The notes beneath the pieces are model-generated. The model had not been told where the DNA came from. It saw only the letters and a program-made list of their open reading frames with translations, and searched no databases. A stretch of DNA of 64,000 nt. Origin: Dehalococcoidia bacterium (lineage in GTDB: Bacteria > Chloroflexota > Dehalococcoidia > Bin125). Each line of letters begins with the position of its first letter. Positions within the stretch are counted from its first letter, which is position 1. Positions 36,337-44,952 of the stretch are shown in pieces. The position numbers and the translations under genes were made by a program. The stretch spans positions 24,556 to 88,555 of the forward strand of contig JAJDYG010000040.1 of assembly GCA_022822855.1 (NCBI GenBank), given 5' to 3'.

Positions 36337-36654
36337 ATGCCGCACGACGAGGTCTATGAAGCGATGTCCAGCTCGTTTGAGGACGGCTCGCCGGTCGCGC
36401 TGGCGACGGTCGCGCAGACGCTGGGCTCGACGCCGCGCAAGACCGGCGCGAAGATGCTGGTTCGCGAGGACGGGACCTTCGTGGGCACGATCGGCGGAGG
36501 CTGCGGCGAGGCGGAAGTCTGGCAGGAAGCGATGGACGCGCTTGAGGATGGCGACGCGCGGATGGTCACGGTCGACCTGACTGAGCCGGTCGACGGTGAG
36601 GACAAGATCTGCGGGGGGATTATGCGGATCTTCGTCGAGAAGTTGGAAGCATAA
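36337..36654 (+). CDS. XdhC_CoxI-domain protein, short
   Basis: 105 residues from the ATG at 36337, with GAAGGAACGAAG upstream. It has only the N-terminal XdhC_CoxI domain: AQTLGSTPRKTGAKMLVRED, then GTIGGGCGEAEVWQEAMDAL and the end of the domain DKICGGIMRIFVEKL. A separate Rossmann domain is absent. It carries the GGGCGEA Cys, a candidate for cofactor sulfur handling that the longer neighbour lacks (GGGALES). The two may work as a pair. A TAAACT box lies 27 nt before the ATG. Confidence 0.88.
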   Translation: MPHDEVYEAMSSSFEDGSPVALATVAQTLGSTPRKTGAKMLVREDGTFVGTIGGGCGEAEVWQEAMDALEDGDARMVTVDLTEPVDGEDKICGGIMRIFVEKLEA

Positions 36655-36695
36655 GCGATCCTCCGCTCAGCGCTGGCAACACTGGTAAGCTAGGG

Positions 36696-36792
36696 ATCGG
36701 CCGCCCGTACCGGGCCTCCGCCGACATTGTCGGGTCGGGGAGGAAGTCCGAGGCGACATGCCGCACCCAGGGAGCGGCGAGCGCTGAGCGCC
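36696..36792 (+). ncRNA. structured leader or small RNA upstream of tatA
   Basis: In the 160-bp gap there are four consecutive hairpins: GCCCG/CGGGC (36703-36715), CCGAC/GTCGG (36721-36733) or, alternatively, TGTCG/CGACA enclosing TCGG/CCGA (36728-36758), GCCGC/GCGGC (36760-36778), and GCGC/GCGC (36781-36791). GGGGAGGAAGTCCG (36737-36750) resembles a conserved RNase P RNA word, but the remainder does not fit. The tatA ribosome-binding site (AGGAG) follows directly. Possibly a 5' leader or a short RNA. Confidence 0.4.
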
Positions 36793-36814
36793 GGCGGCAC
36801 AGCAGGAGTTCGGT

Positions 36815-37063
36815 ATGGCACTGATCGGGTTTGGTCCTGTCGAAGCGATTGTCGTCGTGATCGTGGTGCTGGTCGTCTTCGGCGCGGGCCGCTTGGCCGG
36901 CGTGGGCAAGGCGCTCGGTACCGGCCTGCGCGAGTTCCGCGAGGAAGCGCGCACATCGGATTCGGAAGCGGGTGAGTCCGAGGACGATGCCGACGGTGCT
37001 TCCGACGAGGCCACCGTTTCATCCTCCTCGGAAGACGAAGACAAGCGGTCCTCATCGGGCTGA
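36815..37063 (+). CDS. tatA: Sec-independent protein translocase TatA/TatE
   Basis: 82 residues with AGGAG before the ATG. One N-terminal membrane helix (IGFGPVEAIVVVIVVLVVF) is followed by the hinge and amphipathic helix FGAGRLAGVGKALGTGLREF, as in TatA. The tail is acidic and Ser-rich. It forms the variable pore of the twin-arginine pathway; the twin-arginine-like signal of the binding lipoprotein at 4140-5978 is a possible client. tatC is not in the window. Confidence 0.93.
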   Translation: MALIGFGPVEAIVVVIVVLVVFGAGRLAGVGKALGTGLREFREEARTSDSEAGESEDDADGASDEATVSSSSEDEDKRSSSG

Positions 37064-37087
37064 CGCCGCGACGCTGATCGATCACCA

Positions 37088-37846
37088 TTGCAGAGGCTGA
37101 GAGCGGTTGCCCTCGATTTGTGGGGCACCCTGATCGTTGACGCGCCCGGCGGCGGCCGGCGTCGCATGCGGCGCCGGGAAGCGCGGCTGACCGAGGCGTA
37201 TCTGCGAGCCGGAGCGGGACCGGGCGCGGCAGCAGCGGTACCCAAGGCGATCCGCTACGCCATCGACGAGCTCGTTGTTGCGCACCAGTCCAATATCGAC
37301 CTCTCGGGCGAGGATCGGGTGAACGCGGTCAGACGGTCGATGCTGGAGCAGTGCCCCGACACGGTCGAGGACGATGGGCTCGTGGCCGAGTTGATCGGCG
37401 CCGTCTGCGAGAGCGCGAGCTGGGAGCCGCCCGAGATCATCGACGGTGTCGAGGACGAGTTGGACGTCTTGAAGCGCCGGGGCCTCCGTCTGGCCGTGGT
37501 CTCCAACACGGGCCTGGCACCGGGTCGGTACGTGGAAGAGGCGCTGGTCGAACGAGGATTCGACCGCTGGATCGACCACTGGATCTGGTCCGATGACGTA
37601 CTCAGTTGGAAGCCGGGCGGGGCGATCTTCGAGGCAGCCTTGGGGTCGCTCGAAACAAGGGCAGAGGAAACGGCATTCGTCGGCGATACGCCGGAGGCGG
37701 ACATTCTCGGCTCGCGTCACGCCGGATTCGCCGCCTCGATCCTGGTTGGCGACAAGAGCGAAGCTGCGATTGTGCCCGACATCGAGTTGCCGTCGCTCAA
37801 GGGTCTGTCCGATGCCTTGAGGGAGGCTGGCCTGCTCGCGCCTTGA
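37088..37846 (+). CDS. HAD-superfamily hydrolase
   Basis: 252 residues from TTG 37088; the catalytic motif is so near the N-terminus (VALDLWGTLIVDAP) that no later start is possible. The four HAD motifs can be seen: the DLWGT nucleophile motif, VVSNTG, the Lys in SWKPGGAIFEAAL, and VGDTPEADILGSRHAG. The cap is the alpha-helical C1 type. It is probably a phosphatase; the substrate is unknown. It starts 22 bp after tatA. Confidence 0.85.
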   Translation: MQRLRAVALDLWGTLIVDAPGGGRRRMRRREARLTEAYLRAGAGPGAAAAVPKAIRYAIDELVVAHQSNIDLSGEDRVNAVRRSMLEQCPDTVEDDGLVAELIGAVCESASWEPPEIIDGVEDELDVLKRRGLRLAVVSNTGLAPGRYVEEALVERGFDRWIDHWIWSDDVLSWKPGGAIFEAALGSLETRAEETAFVGDTPEADILGSRHAGFAASILVGDKSEAAIVPDIELPSLKGLSDALREAGLLAP

Positions 37847-37922
37847 TTGCCTGGAACCGGCGCTGAAGTTGTTCGGGACGCAGTCGGGAGCGTCGTACGG
37901 TTCACGGCCATCCATAGATACA

Positions 37923-37934
37923 TATGCTGGACGT
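37923..37934 (+). promoter_or_regulatory. -10 box for leaderless site-2 protease gene
   Basis: TATGCT (37923-37928) ends 6 nt before the ATG at 37935, which fixes the start. Confidence 0.5.
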
Positions 37935-39110
37935 ATGAGATTTGGCATGTTCGGTGGACAGGGCATCAGGGTCGGTCGGATCCTGGGGATTCCGATCCGG
38001 CTGGATCTGTCTTTTTTCTTTGTCTTCGCGCTGCTCGTCTTCCTGATCGCGACGCAGATTCTGCCGGACGACCTCAACGGGTTGGGCGGAGCCGAGCGTT
38101 GGCTGTACGGCGTCGGGGCGGGAATCGTCTACTTCGTGTCCTTGCTGATTCACGAGCTGGCGCACTCGCTGACGGCCAAGCGCTACGGCATGGAAGTGTC
38201 GTCGATCACATTGTTTTTTTTCGGCGGCGTCTCGCTGATCCGCGAAGACTCGCAACGACCGGGGCAGGAGTTCTGGATCGCCGTCGTTGGACCACTGGCC
38301 TCACTTGTGCTGGGCGTGGGCTTCATCCTGCTCGCGCTGTTCGCGCTGCCTGAGGAAACGACGCTGAACAAAGTGGCATTCGCGCTGGGCGTGCTCAATT
38401 GCTTCCTCGCCGCCTTCAACATGCTGCCCGGATTCCCGCTCGATGGCGGGCGGGTGATGCGATCGCTGATCTGGCGCATGACCGGATCGCGGCATCGGGC
38501 GACCAGGGCGTCAGCGCGGATGGGTCAACTGCTTGGCGCGGTGATGATCATCTACGGCGTCGGCGGTCTGCTCACGGACGCGGCCGTCTTCGACAGCGGC
38601 TTCAACTCGATCTGGGTCGCGCTGATCGGCTTCCTGCTGATCACTCAGGCCGCGCAGGGCGTTAAGGCGGCCGAGTTGGAGCGCGACCTCGCAGACCTCA
38701 GGGTCGGTGAGCTGATGCTGAGGCCGCCCGTCGCCAGAACGGCTGAGGCAGACCTGCCGATCCGCATTCTGGCACCGTCGCGGGCCCAACTCGACCAACA
38801 GGATGTGTTCATCGTGTCCGAGGACGGGACGGCGATCGGGATCGCCTCGGCAGTGCAGATCCTGCTGCTCGACGAGGAGCGCTATCTCAACGACCGGCTG
38901 CGCGACATCATGATCGAAGCGGGCAAGGTCCAGCCGCTGGAGCCGGGATCGGGCGCCGACGAGGCGCTGCGCCGCCTGCAGAAGGAGCGCACATTCGTCT
39001 TGCCCGTGGTCGAGCGCGGGCGTCTGCTGGGCGTCGTCGGTTTGGAACAGATTCTCAAGGCGCTGGGACAGGGTCCGTCGCCTCGGCTGGACCCATCTTC
39101 GGGGGCCTGA
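37935..39110 (+). CDS. site-2 protease (M50) with C-terminal CBS domains
   Basis: 391 residues from the ATG at 37935 (MRFGMFGGQGIRVGRILGIP). An M50 intramembrane metalloprotease: HELAH at residues 73-77, five or six membrane segments, and the second metal motif in NMLPGFPLDGGRVMRSLIW. The C-terminal 120 residues form a CBS pair (about 265-380), which in relatives senses adenine nucleotides. It cleaves membrane-bound regulators. An anti-sigma factor with two membrane segments (52055-53224) is a conceivable client, but this is inference. A TATGCT box lies directly upstream. Confidence 0.92.
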   Translation: MRFGMFGGQGIRVGRILGIPIRLDLSFFFVFALLVFLIATQILPDDLNGLGGAERWLYGVGAGIVYFVSLLIHELAHSLTAKRYGMEVSSITLFFFGGVSLIREDSQRPGQEFWIAVVGPLASLVLGVGFILLALFALPEETTLNKVAFALGVLNCFLAAFNMLPGFPLDGGRVMRSLIWRMTGSRHRATRASARMGQLLGAVMIIYGVGGLLTDAAVFDSGFNSIWVALIGFLLITQAAQGVKAAELERDLADLRVGELMLRPPVARTAEADLPIRILAPSRAQLDQQDVFIVSEDGTAIGIASAVQILLLDEERYLNDRLRDIMIEAGKVQPLEPGSGADEALRRLQKERTFVLPVVERGRLLGVVGLEQILKALGQGPSPRLDPSSGA

Positions 39111-39130
39111 GGCTCACCGGGCTTGAGCGG

Positions 39131-39143
39131 TACAGTCGGAGGC
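39131..39143 (+). promoter_or_regulatory. -10 box for leaderless murT
   Basis: TACAGT (39131-39136) ends 7 nt before GTG 39144. There is no ribosome-binding site. Confidence 0.5.
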
Positions 39144-40553
39144 GTGACCACGCACGGCGCAGGCAACATGCCATCTCCACGTCTCACGGCCGCCGTCCTC
39201 GCGGGCAAAGCCACGCGTCTCGGGATGCGGGCGCTTGGGTCGGGGGGTACCGCTCTACCGGGCCTGGTGGTCGAGCGCGTGCAGCGCGACGCCGTCAGCC
39301 AACTGGCCCAGGGTCTGGCTGCAACCGCGCTGATCACGGGGACGAACGGCAAGACGACCACGGCGGCGATGCTGGCCCGTATCCTCCGCGCCGACGGCCG
39401 CGGCGTCGTCCATAACCGCTCCGGCTCGAACCTGATGCGCGGCGTCGCGGGAGCGCTGGTCGAGGCGGCCACACCGCTGGGCAAGCTGCCTGCGGACTGC
39501 ACGGCCGTGCTCGAGGCCGACGAGGCCGCGCTTCCGGCCATCGCCGAGGCCGCGCCGCCCGACGTCGTCGTGTTCACGAACCTGATGCGGGATCAGCTCG
39601 ATCGCTACGGCGAGATCGAGTCGATCGCGCTGCGTTGGTCCGAGGCGCTGTCCGGATTTCCCCGAGACGCCAGCATCGCGCTCAACGTTGACGATCCGCT
39701 GATCGCCTCGCTCGCCGCGCACTGGAGCGGCGCATGTCTGCGCTTCGGCATCGAAGATCCGAACGTGCCGCCGGCTCCGGCCGGAGAGATCACGGACGCG
39801 ATCTGGGACCCGCAGACACAAGATGAGTTCCGCTACTCGCGCCGCTACTTCGCGCAGCTCGGCCGCTGGCATACGGAGTCCGGAGCCGAGCGGCCCAGTC
39901 CTGATCTCTCGGCCGACGAGGTCTCGCACGGTGGCGGATCGATCGATTTCACCTTGCGGCTGCCGGAGACATCCGTCAGGATCACGCTTCCCGCGGAAGG
40001 TCTGTACAGCGTCTACAACGCGCTGGCCGCCGCGGCAGCGGCGACGGCCCTCGGCATCTCGGCAGACACGATCCGTGGGGGCCTGGAATCGCACGAGGCC
40101 GCCTTCGGCAGGCAGGAAGAGGTGGTCGTCGAGGGCCGACGAGTGCGGATCCTCCTGGGCAAGAATCCCTCCGGCATGAATCAGGCCCTGCGGACGTTGC
40201 AGCGACCCGGAGAACGCCATCACCTGCTCATTCTGCTCAACGACGGCATCGCCGACGGGACCGATGTCTCCTGGATCTGGGATGTGGACTGGGAGTCGCA
40301 GGCTGCGCACTGTCTGAGTCTGACGATCGGCGGCCGGCGCGCGGCGGACATGGCGCTGAGGCTCGAGTACGCCGGCTTTCCGCGACCTCGCGCGGCAATC
40401 ACCAATGATGTGGGAGCGGCGCTGAGCTCCGCGCTCGAACTGGTGCCCGAGTCGGAATCGCTCGTGATTCTGCCGACCTACACCGCGATGCTTGATGTCC
40501 GACAGCGATTGGGCGGAATGGGGGCATCGCGCCTCTGGGATGTCGCCCGATGA
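39144..40553 (+). CDS. murT: lipid II isoglutaminyl synthase, MurT subunit
   Basis: 469 residues from GTG 39144. A Mur-ligase-like protein: P-loop LITGTNGKTTTAAMLARIL, the Mur central motif EADEAALPAIAEAAPP, and the C-terminal DUF1727 domain with GKNPSGMNQALRTL. It activates the glutamate of the lipid II stem peptide so that GatD can amidate it. The zinc ribbon normally found in the middle of MurT (two CxxC-type pairs) is missing: its expected positions read AIWDPQTQDEF and WHTESGAERPSPDL with no cysteines. It overlaps gatD as ATGA. Confidence 0.94.
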   Translation: MTTHGAGNMPSPRLTAAVLAGKATRLGMRALGSGGTALPGLVVERVQRDAVSQLAQGLAATALITGTNGKTTTAAMLARILRADGRGVVHNRSGSNLMRGVAGALVEAATPLGKLPADCTAVLEADEAALPAIAEAAPPDVVVFTNLMRDQLDRYGEIESIALRWSEALSGFPRDASIALNVDDPLIASLAAHWSGACLRFGIEDPNVPPAPAGEITDAIWDPQTQDEFRYSRRYFAQLGRWHTESGAERPSPDLSADEVSHGGGSIDFTLRLPETSVRITLPAEGLYSVYNALAAAAAATALGISADTIRGGLESHEAAFGRQEEVVVEGRRVRILLGKNPSGMNQALRTLQRPGERHHLLILLNDGIADGTDVSWIWDVDWESQAAHCLSLTIGGRRAADMALRLEYAGFPRPRAAITNDVGAALSSALELVPESESLVILPTYTAMLDVRQRLGGMGASRLWDVAR

Positions 40554-41332
40554 CCAGCTCCGAACGACCAGGGCTCAACGTCGCCGTCCTGTATCCGGAC
40601 CTGCTCAATCTGTACGGCGATCGAGGCAACGCCCGGGCCATCGAGCGGCGCTGCGCAGCCCGCGAGATCGATGTCTCGGTCACCGGCGTCGACATTGGCG
40701 ACGACTGGTCGACGGATCAGGCGGACATCGTTCTCGTCGGCGGCGGGCAGGATCGAGAACAGCGCCGCGTACAAGCCGATCTACAGCGCCGAGGCGACGA
40801 TCTTCGCGAGTACGTCGACGACAACGGCGTCGTCCTCGCGGTCTGCGGCGGCTTCCAGCTTTTCGGTCACCACTACCGAGGCTGGGACGGCGAGATCATG
40901 GAAGGCATCGGCATCTTTGACGCCGTCGCAGCCCATCCCGGACCGAAGATTGCGCGTTGTGTGGGCAATGTGGTCGCGTTGTGGGAAGGCGAGACCGTGG
41001 TCGGGTTCGAGAATCACGGCGGCCGCACTTACCTCAACGAGGGTCAGGAAGCCCTGGCCGAAGTGGTCAGCGGGTTCGGCAACAATGGCGGCGACGGGCT
41101 GGAGGGGGCAAAGGTCAAGAACGCGTACGGCACCTATCTGCATGGAGCGGTGCTGCCCAAGAACCCACTCCTGGCCGACCGCCTGATCTCGCTGGCGATG
41201 ACTCGTCGCTATGGTCCCGAGGCGGCCGAACTGTCGCCGTTGGACGACAGCGCCGCGCTGCGAGCGCACGCTGAGGCGCTGCACGCCGCCCTGTCGGCGA
41301 CGGAGTCTGCGCTTGGCCGCCGCTTCGCATAA
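40550..41332 (+). CDS. gatD: lipid II isoglutaminyl synthase, GatD glutaminase subunit
   Basis: 260 residues. A class I glutamine amidotransferase-like subunit: NVAVLYPDLLNLYGDRGN at the start, the nucleophile Cys in VLAVCGGFQLFG and the His in YGTYLHGAVLPKNP. It releases ammonia from glutamine for MurT to form isoglutamine in lipid II. Its start overlaps the murT stop (ATGA). The pair is typical of Gram-positive-type envelopes and supports a peptidoglycan-bearing monoderm host. Confidence 0.95.
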   Translation: MTSSERPGLNVAVLYPDLLNLYGDRGNARAIERRCAAREIDVSVTGVDIGDDWSTDQADIVLVGGGQDREQRRVQADLQRRGDDLREYVDDNGVVLAVCGGFQLFGHHYRGWDGEIMEGIGIFDAVAAHPGPKIARCVGNVVALWEGETVVGFENHGGRTYLNEGQEALAEVVSGFGNNGGDGLEGAKVKNAYGTYLHGAVLPKNPLLADRLISLAMTRRYGPEAAELSPLDDSAALRAHAEALHAALSATESALGRRFA

Positions 41333-41371
41333 CGTAGAGTCGATTCGTCACCACTGGAACGAGGAAATCGC

Positions 41372-41590
41372 ATGGCAGCGACATCCAGCCTGACCCGCAC
41401 TGCGCCGGACATCTCCTGCGAGCACTGTGCCAACGCCATCTCCGGCGCGCTGAGCGCGATCGACGGTGTGGCTTCTGTCGCCGTCGATGTCGCGGAGAAG
41501 CGGGTGGACGTGAAGTACGACGCTGCGTCGGCCTCGGTGGAGCAGATCGATGCCGCGCTCGAGGAGGAAGGCTATCCGCCGCTCCGCTAG
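41372..41590 (+). CDS. heavy-metal-associated (copper chaperone-like) protein
   Basis: 72 residues with GAGG before the ATG and a TAGAGT box 30 nt upstream. The HMA fold is complete: PDISCEHCANAISGALSAID with the CxxC metal site, then VASVAVDVAEKRVDVKYD. It probably binds Cu(I) for delivery to a transporter or enzyme. No copper ATPase is present nearby. Confidence 0.92.
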   Translation: MAATSSLTRTAPDISCEHCANAISGALSAIDGVASVAVDVAEKRVDVKYDAASASVEQIDAALEEEGYPPLR

Positions 41591-42599
41591 TCCCTGGGGC
41601 CAGCCGCGGTCCGGTCGAGGCCTCTCGGCCTCCAGAGGCTCCGCGCGTCGCTCCGCTTACGGTCGGAACGACGGTTGGTTGGTTGGCCCTACCTGGCTGT
41701 ATGTCGTCGCGGCGATCGTGATCTTCGCCGTCGCCGCTGCCGTTGCCGTCGTGCAAGCCACCGGCTCCGACGACTCGACCGAACCGGCTGTCGTACAGGA
41801 ATCCGTCGTTGCCCAGGGCGAACAGGGCCAGCCTCAACAATCCTCCGGCTCGGTTGAACCGACCGACGAGGTCGCGCAGCCGGCATCGCCGGTTGAGGCG
41901 CAGCAGCAGACCCAGCACGAGGAGCAGTCGGAGGCGGCGCTTGAACAAGCCGAGCAGCAGGAGACCGATGTACAGGAGACCCTGGACTACGAACAGACCG
42001 ACGAACAACCCGCCGCACCCGTAGACGAAGCGGACAATCCGTTGCGCGGATTTCTTGTTCCGATCCGCGGCGCCTGCATCACCGAGTTCGCGAATCATCT
42101 ACCGTCGGCCAACCGGGAGTATCGCAACGACGGTGTCCATGAAGGGCTCGACTTTTACCAGTGGGCCTCGTGCACGTCGATCAACTACGGCACCGAGATC
42201 CTCGCCGCCAAGGCGGGAGTCGTGGTGCGTGCCGATCTCGACTACGTCGAGATCACGCCCGTCGACTGGCAGCGGTTCAGCGACGCAAACTGGGAAGGCG
42301 AGTCGATCCTCGACGAGTTGAGGGGCCGCCAGGTCTGGATCGATCACGGGCGCGGGATCGTCACTCGATACGCGCATCTCTCGGCCATTGCGGACGGGAT
42401 CGCCGAAGGCGTCGAGGTACAGCGAGGACAGGTGATCGGCTATCCGGGCGAGTCGGGCCAGCAAGAGGTCTACGCGAATCCAGGCACCGACATCCATCTG
42501 CATTTCGAGATCCGCATCGGGGCCGGCTGGCTCGGCCAGGGCGAGACTCCCGAGGCGGCCAGGCAACTCTATTTGCAAGCCTTCGGCCTGGCGGACTAA
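41550..42599 (+). CDS. membrane-anchored M23 peptidase (LytM-like)
   Basis: 349 residues from ATG 41550, which overlaps the chaperone gene; a TTG near 41681 is another possible start and would remove the Arg/Ser-rich N-terminus. One membrane helix (TWLYVVAAIVIFAVAAAVAV) anchors it. An acidic Gln/Glu-rich linker of about 95 residues follows, then the M23 domain with HEGLDFY, RYAHLSAIADG, and HLHFEIRIG, giving the H-D and HxH zinc sites. It should cut peptidoglycan cross-links or act as a regulator of wall growth outside the membrane. Confidence 0.85.
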   Translation: MPRSRRKAIRRSASPWGQPRSGRGLSASRGSARRSAYGRNDGWLVGPTWLYVVAAIVIFAVAAAVAVVQATGSDDSTEPAVVQESVVAQGEQGQPQQSSGSVEPTDEVAQPASPVEAQQQTQHEEQSEAALEQAEQQETDVQETLDYEQTDEQPAAPVDEADNPLRGFLVPIRGACITEFANHLPSANREYRNDGVHEGLDFYQWASCTSINYGTEILAAKAGVVVRADLDYVEITPVDWQRFSDANWEGESILDELRGRQVWIDHGRGIVTRYAHLSAIADGIAEGVEVQRGQVIGYPGESGQQEVYANPGTDIHLHFEIRIGAGWLGQGETPEAARQLYLQAFGLAD

Positions 42600-42606
42600 G
42601 GGCCGG

Positions 42607-44940
42607 TCAGCGCGGACTGATCGGTTTCGGGGCCGGCTCGTCTGGAGACTGCTTCGCGGTCAGAGCCGCGACGACGCCGCGTTCGATTAACTCTTCGATT
42701 GCGGCATCGTCGAGGCACAGGGTCTCTTTGAGGATCTCGAGCGTGTGCTCGCCCATCCTCGGCGCGGGATGGGTGCAGGAGGCCGGCCGTCGGCGCAGAC
42801 GCCAGGGGCAACCCTGATACTGTCGCGTCCCCGTATCCGGATGAGTCAGGTGCAGCCACCAGTCGCGCGCGGCCAGGTGCGGGTCATGCAGATGCGTGAG
42901 CGTCGAGTGCACGGCCGCGGCCGGGACGCCTGATGCCTGCAATCGATGCTGCAGAGTCTGGGCGTTCCAGCCTCGGGTCCAGTCGGTCAAGGCTGCCTCC
43001 AGGATCGCCTCGTCGGTCTTGCGACCCTTGGCGGTCCGCCATACCGGGCGATCAAGATCAGCTTGCTGCGCGAGCCGTAGCCACTCGGCGTCGTCCCTGA
43101 CGGCAATGGCTATCCACTCGTCGCTGCCGTCAACGCCGTCGGCGCAGCGGAAGCACTCATGCGGCGCGACGCCCGCCCGGCGGTTTCCATTGCGCGGCGG
43201 CAGCTCCTGCCCGGCGGAAGCGGCCAACAGGTATTCGTCGATGTAGGCGACTGCCGACTCGAACATCGAGCCTTCCACGTGGATGGCAGCCGAGCTGCGC
43301 TGAGCCTCCAGCGCGGCCGCCAGCGCCGCGGCTGCCATCTGCGCTCCCACGATCGGGTCAGCCTGCATCGTGCCCAGCATCACCGGTTTCTCATCTCGGT
43401 AGCCGAGCAGCAGGTCCCAGCCGGCGTTGCCTTCGGTGGTGCCGCCGTTGGCTCGGAAGTTGTCGTAGGGCCCGCCTGTCCCGAACCCCGAAAACGAGAC
43501 CAGCGCGATGTGCGGATTGACCTCGCGCATGTGCTCATGGGTCAGCCTCAGATTCTGCAGCACGCGCGGGCGAAAGTTCTCCAGCACCACGTCAGCCCTC
43601 TTGATCAGGCCGAGCGCCAGATCGCGGCCGTTGTCCGTGTCGAGCGCGATCGAGATTGTGCGCTTGCCGCGATTGGCCATGTTGAAGTTCGGCCGCACAT
43701 TCAAGGGATGGGCGTCGGGCGAAGCGACGCGCATCGGACCGCCGGCCTCATAGCGCCACAGGTCGGGGCGTTTCGGCCCCTCGACCTTGATCACCTCCGC
43801 GCCAAGATCATTGAGCAGGGTGGACGCATACGGTCCCAACCAGGCATGGGTGAAGTCGACCACGCGTAGGCCATCGAGCGGCCCAGGTGATTGCTCCGGC
43901 CTCGGTCGACAGGCGAAGCGGTCGGCGCGCTTCGTGTCGTGCGGGGTCTCGCTGGCTCGCATGGCGCGACCGGCCCCGGTCAGGCCGTCCCGGGATCTGA
44001 GATAGTCCATGGCGTTGAGTTGCGGGTCGTCGAGCAACTGCTGCGGCGTACGATGCATCGCCATGACGCTGCCGAGCTCTGAGAGCTTGGTCCAGATGGT
44101 TTTCGCATCCAGCGACTCGACGATTGGTCGGATGTACGCCTTCGCGGGCTCCTGCTCGGCGAATCGTGCATCGCCCTCCAACAGCTCGGCGGGCGGCGGA
44201 TCGCAGCCGAAGGCGATCGGCGCGTTGCGCAAGGTCTCTTTCGACCAGGGCGAGAGCGTGATGTATCCGTCGGCGGTCTGCAGAACCTCGGCCCAGCCCG
44301 GCGTCCCGCCGACGCGAGGTAGCGCCTGCCCGGAGAACTCGGAGCGCAAGGACATAATCAAGGTCGAGCAGGCCTCGAACGACGACAGCTCGATCCACTC
44401 GCCCTCGCCCGAGCGGGTCCGCTCCAGCAGCGCCGCGAGGGCGGCCACGGCGCCAAGAATGCCGATCGTGCGAGGAATGATGGCGGCGGGAGCGGCGAGC
44501 GGCTCGCGCTCGGGCAGTCCGTTGGTGGTGGCGAAGCCCGACAGGGCCTGGATGATCAGGTCATCGGCCAGGTAGTCCGAGTAGGGTCCGTCGGCGCCGA
44601 AGGGCGACGAGTGCACAACGACGAGCGAAGGAAACTCGTCGGCGATGCCGTCCAGCTCGAGGAGCGGCGCGTCGGTAATGAACACATCCGCTTCGGCGAG
44701 TCCGGCGCGCCAGGAACCCGAGGTCACCTTCTTGCCGGCCAGCAACGACTCCCGCAACAGGGAGAGGGTCTCTCCGCGGCGCTCCAGCACCGGCGGCGCA
44801 TCCCGCAGCCGACTGTCGGCTGCCTCGTGTGTCAGGACATCCGCCCCCCAGCGAGCGAACTCCAGGGCGCAGGCGGCGGCCGGCACGTCGCGGCTGTACT
44901 CGACTACGCGGATGCCGCCGAGCAAGTTTCCCTCGGTCAC
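42607..44940 (-). CDS. tandem-fused CaiB/BaiF CoA-transferase, copy 1
   Basis: 777 residues, twice the normal length. The N-terminal half (residues 1-340) is a degenerate family III CoA-transferase (GGIRVVEYSRDVPAAACALE, then ALLERTRSGEGEWIELSSFE). The C-terminal half begins near residue 355 with the canonical LDGLRVVDFTHAWLGPYAST and continues LKRPDLWRYE-like and GANGGTTEGNAGWDLLLGY regions. Type III transferases move CoA between acids. It precedes an enoyl-CoA hydratase and an alpha/beta hydrolase on the same strand, forming a CoA-ester degradation module. A second such fusion is at 55052-57427. Confidence 0.93.
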   Translation of the reverse strand: MTEGNLLGGIRVVEYSRDVPAAACALEFARWGADVLTHEAADSRLRDAPPVLERRGETLSLLRESLLAGKKVTSGSWRAGLAEADVFITDAPLLELDGIADEFPSLVVVHSSPFGADGPYSDYLADDLIIQALSGFATTNGLPEREPLAAPAAIIPRTIGILGAVAALAALLERTRSGEGEWIELSSFEACSTLIMSLRSEFSGQALPRVGGTPGWAEVLQTADGYITLSPWSKETLRNAPIAFGCDPPPAELLEGDARFAEQEPAKAYIRPIVESLDAKTIWTKLSELGSVMAMHRTPQQLLDDPQLNAMDYLRSRDGLTGAGRAMRASETPHDTKRADRFACRPRPEQSPGPLDGLRVVDFTHAWLGPYASTLLNDLGAEVIKVEGPKRPDLWRYEAGGPMRVASPDAHPLNVRPNFNMANRGKRTISIALDTDNGRDLALGLIKRADVVLENFRPRVLQNLRLTHEHMREVNPHIALVSFSGFGTGGPYDNFRANGGTTEGNAGWDLLLGYRDEKPVMLGTMQADPIVGAQMAAAALAAALEAQRSSAAIHVEGSMFESAVAYIDEYLLAASAGQELPPRNGNRRAGVAPHECFRCADGVDGSDEWIAIAVRDDAEWLRLAQQADLDRPVWRTAKGRKTDEAILEAALTDWTRGWNAQTLQHRLQASGVPAAAVHSTLTHLHDPHLAARDWWLHLTHPDTGTRQYQGCPWRLRRRPASCTHPAPRMGEHTLEILKETLCLDDAAIEELIERGVVAALTAKQSPDEPAPKPISPR

Positions 44941-44952
44941 CGGACGGGTCTC

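Noticed and set aside
36696..36814. RNase P RNA or SRP RNA gene upstream of tatA
   Set aside because: GGGGAGGAAGTCCG resembles the start of RNase P RNA, and the hairpin is faintly like the SRP S domain, but there is no room for RNase P before tatA and the SRP GGAA tetraloop with its conserved internal loop is not formed.
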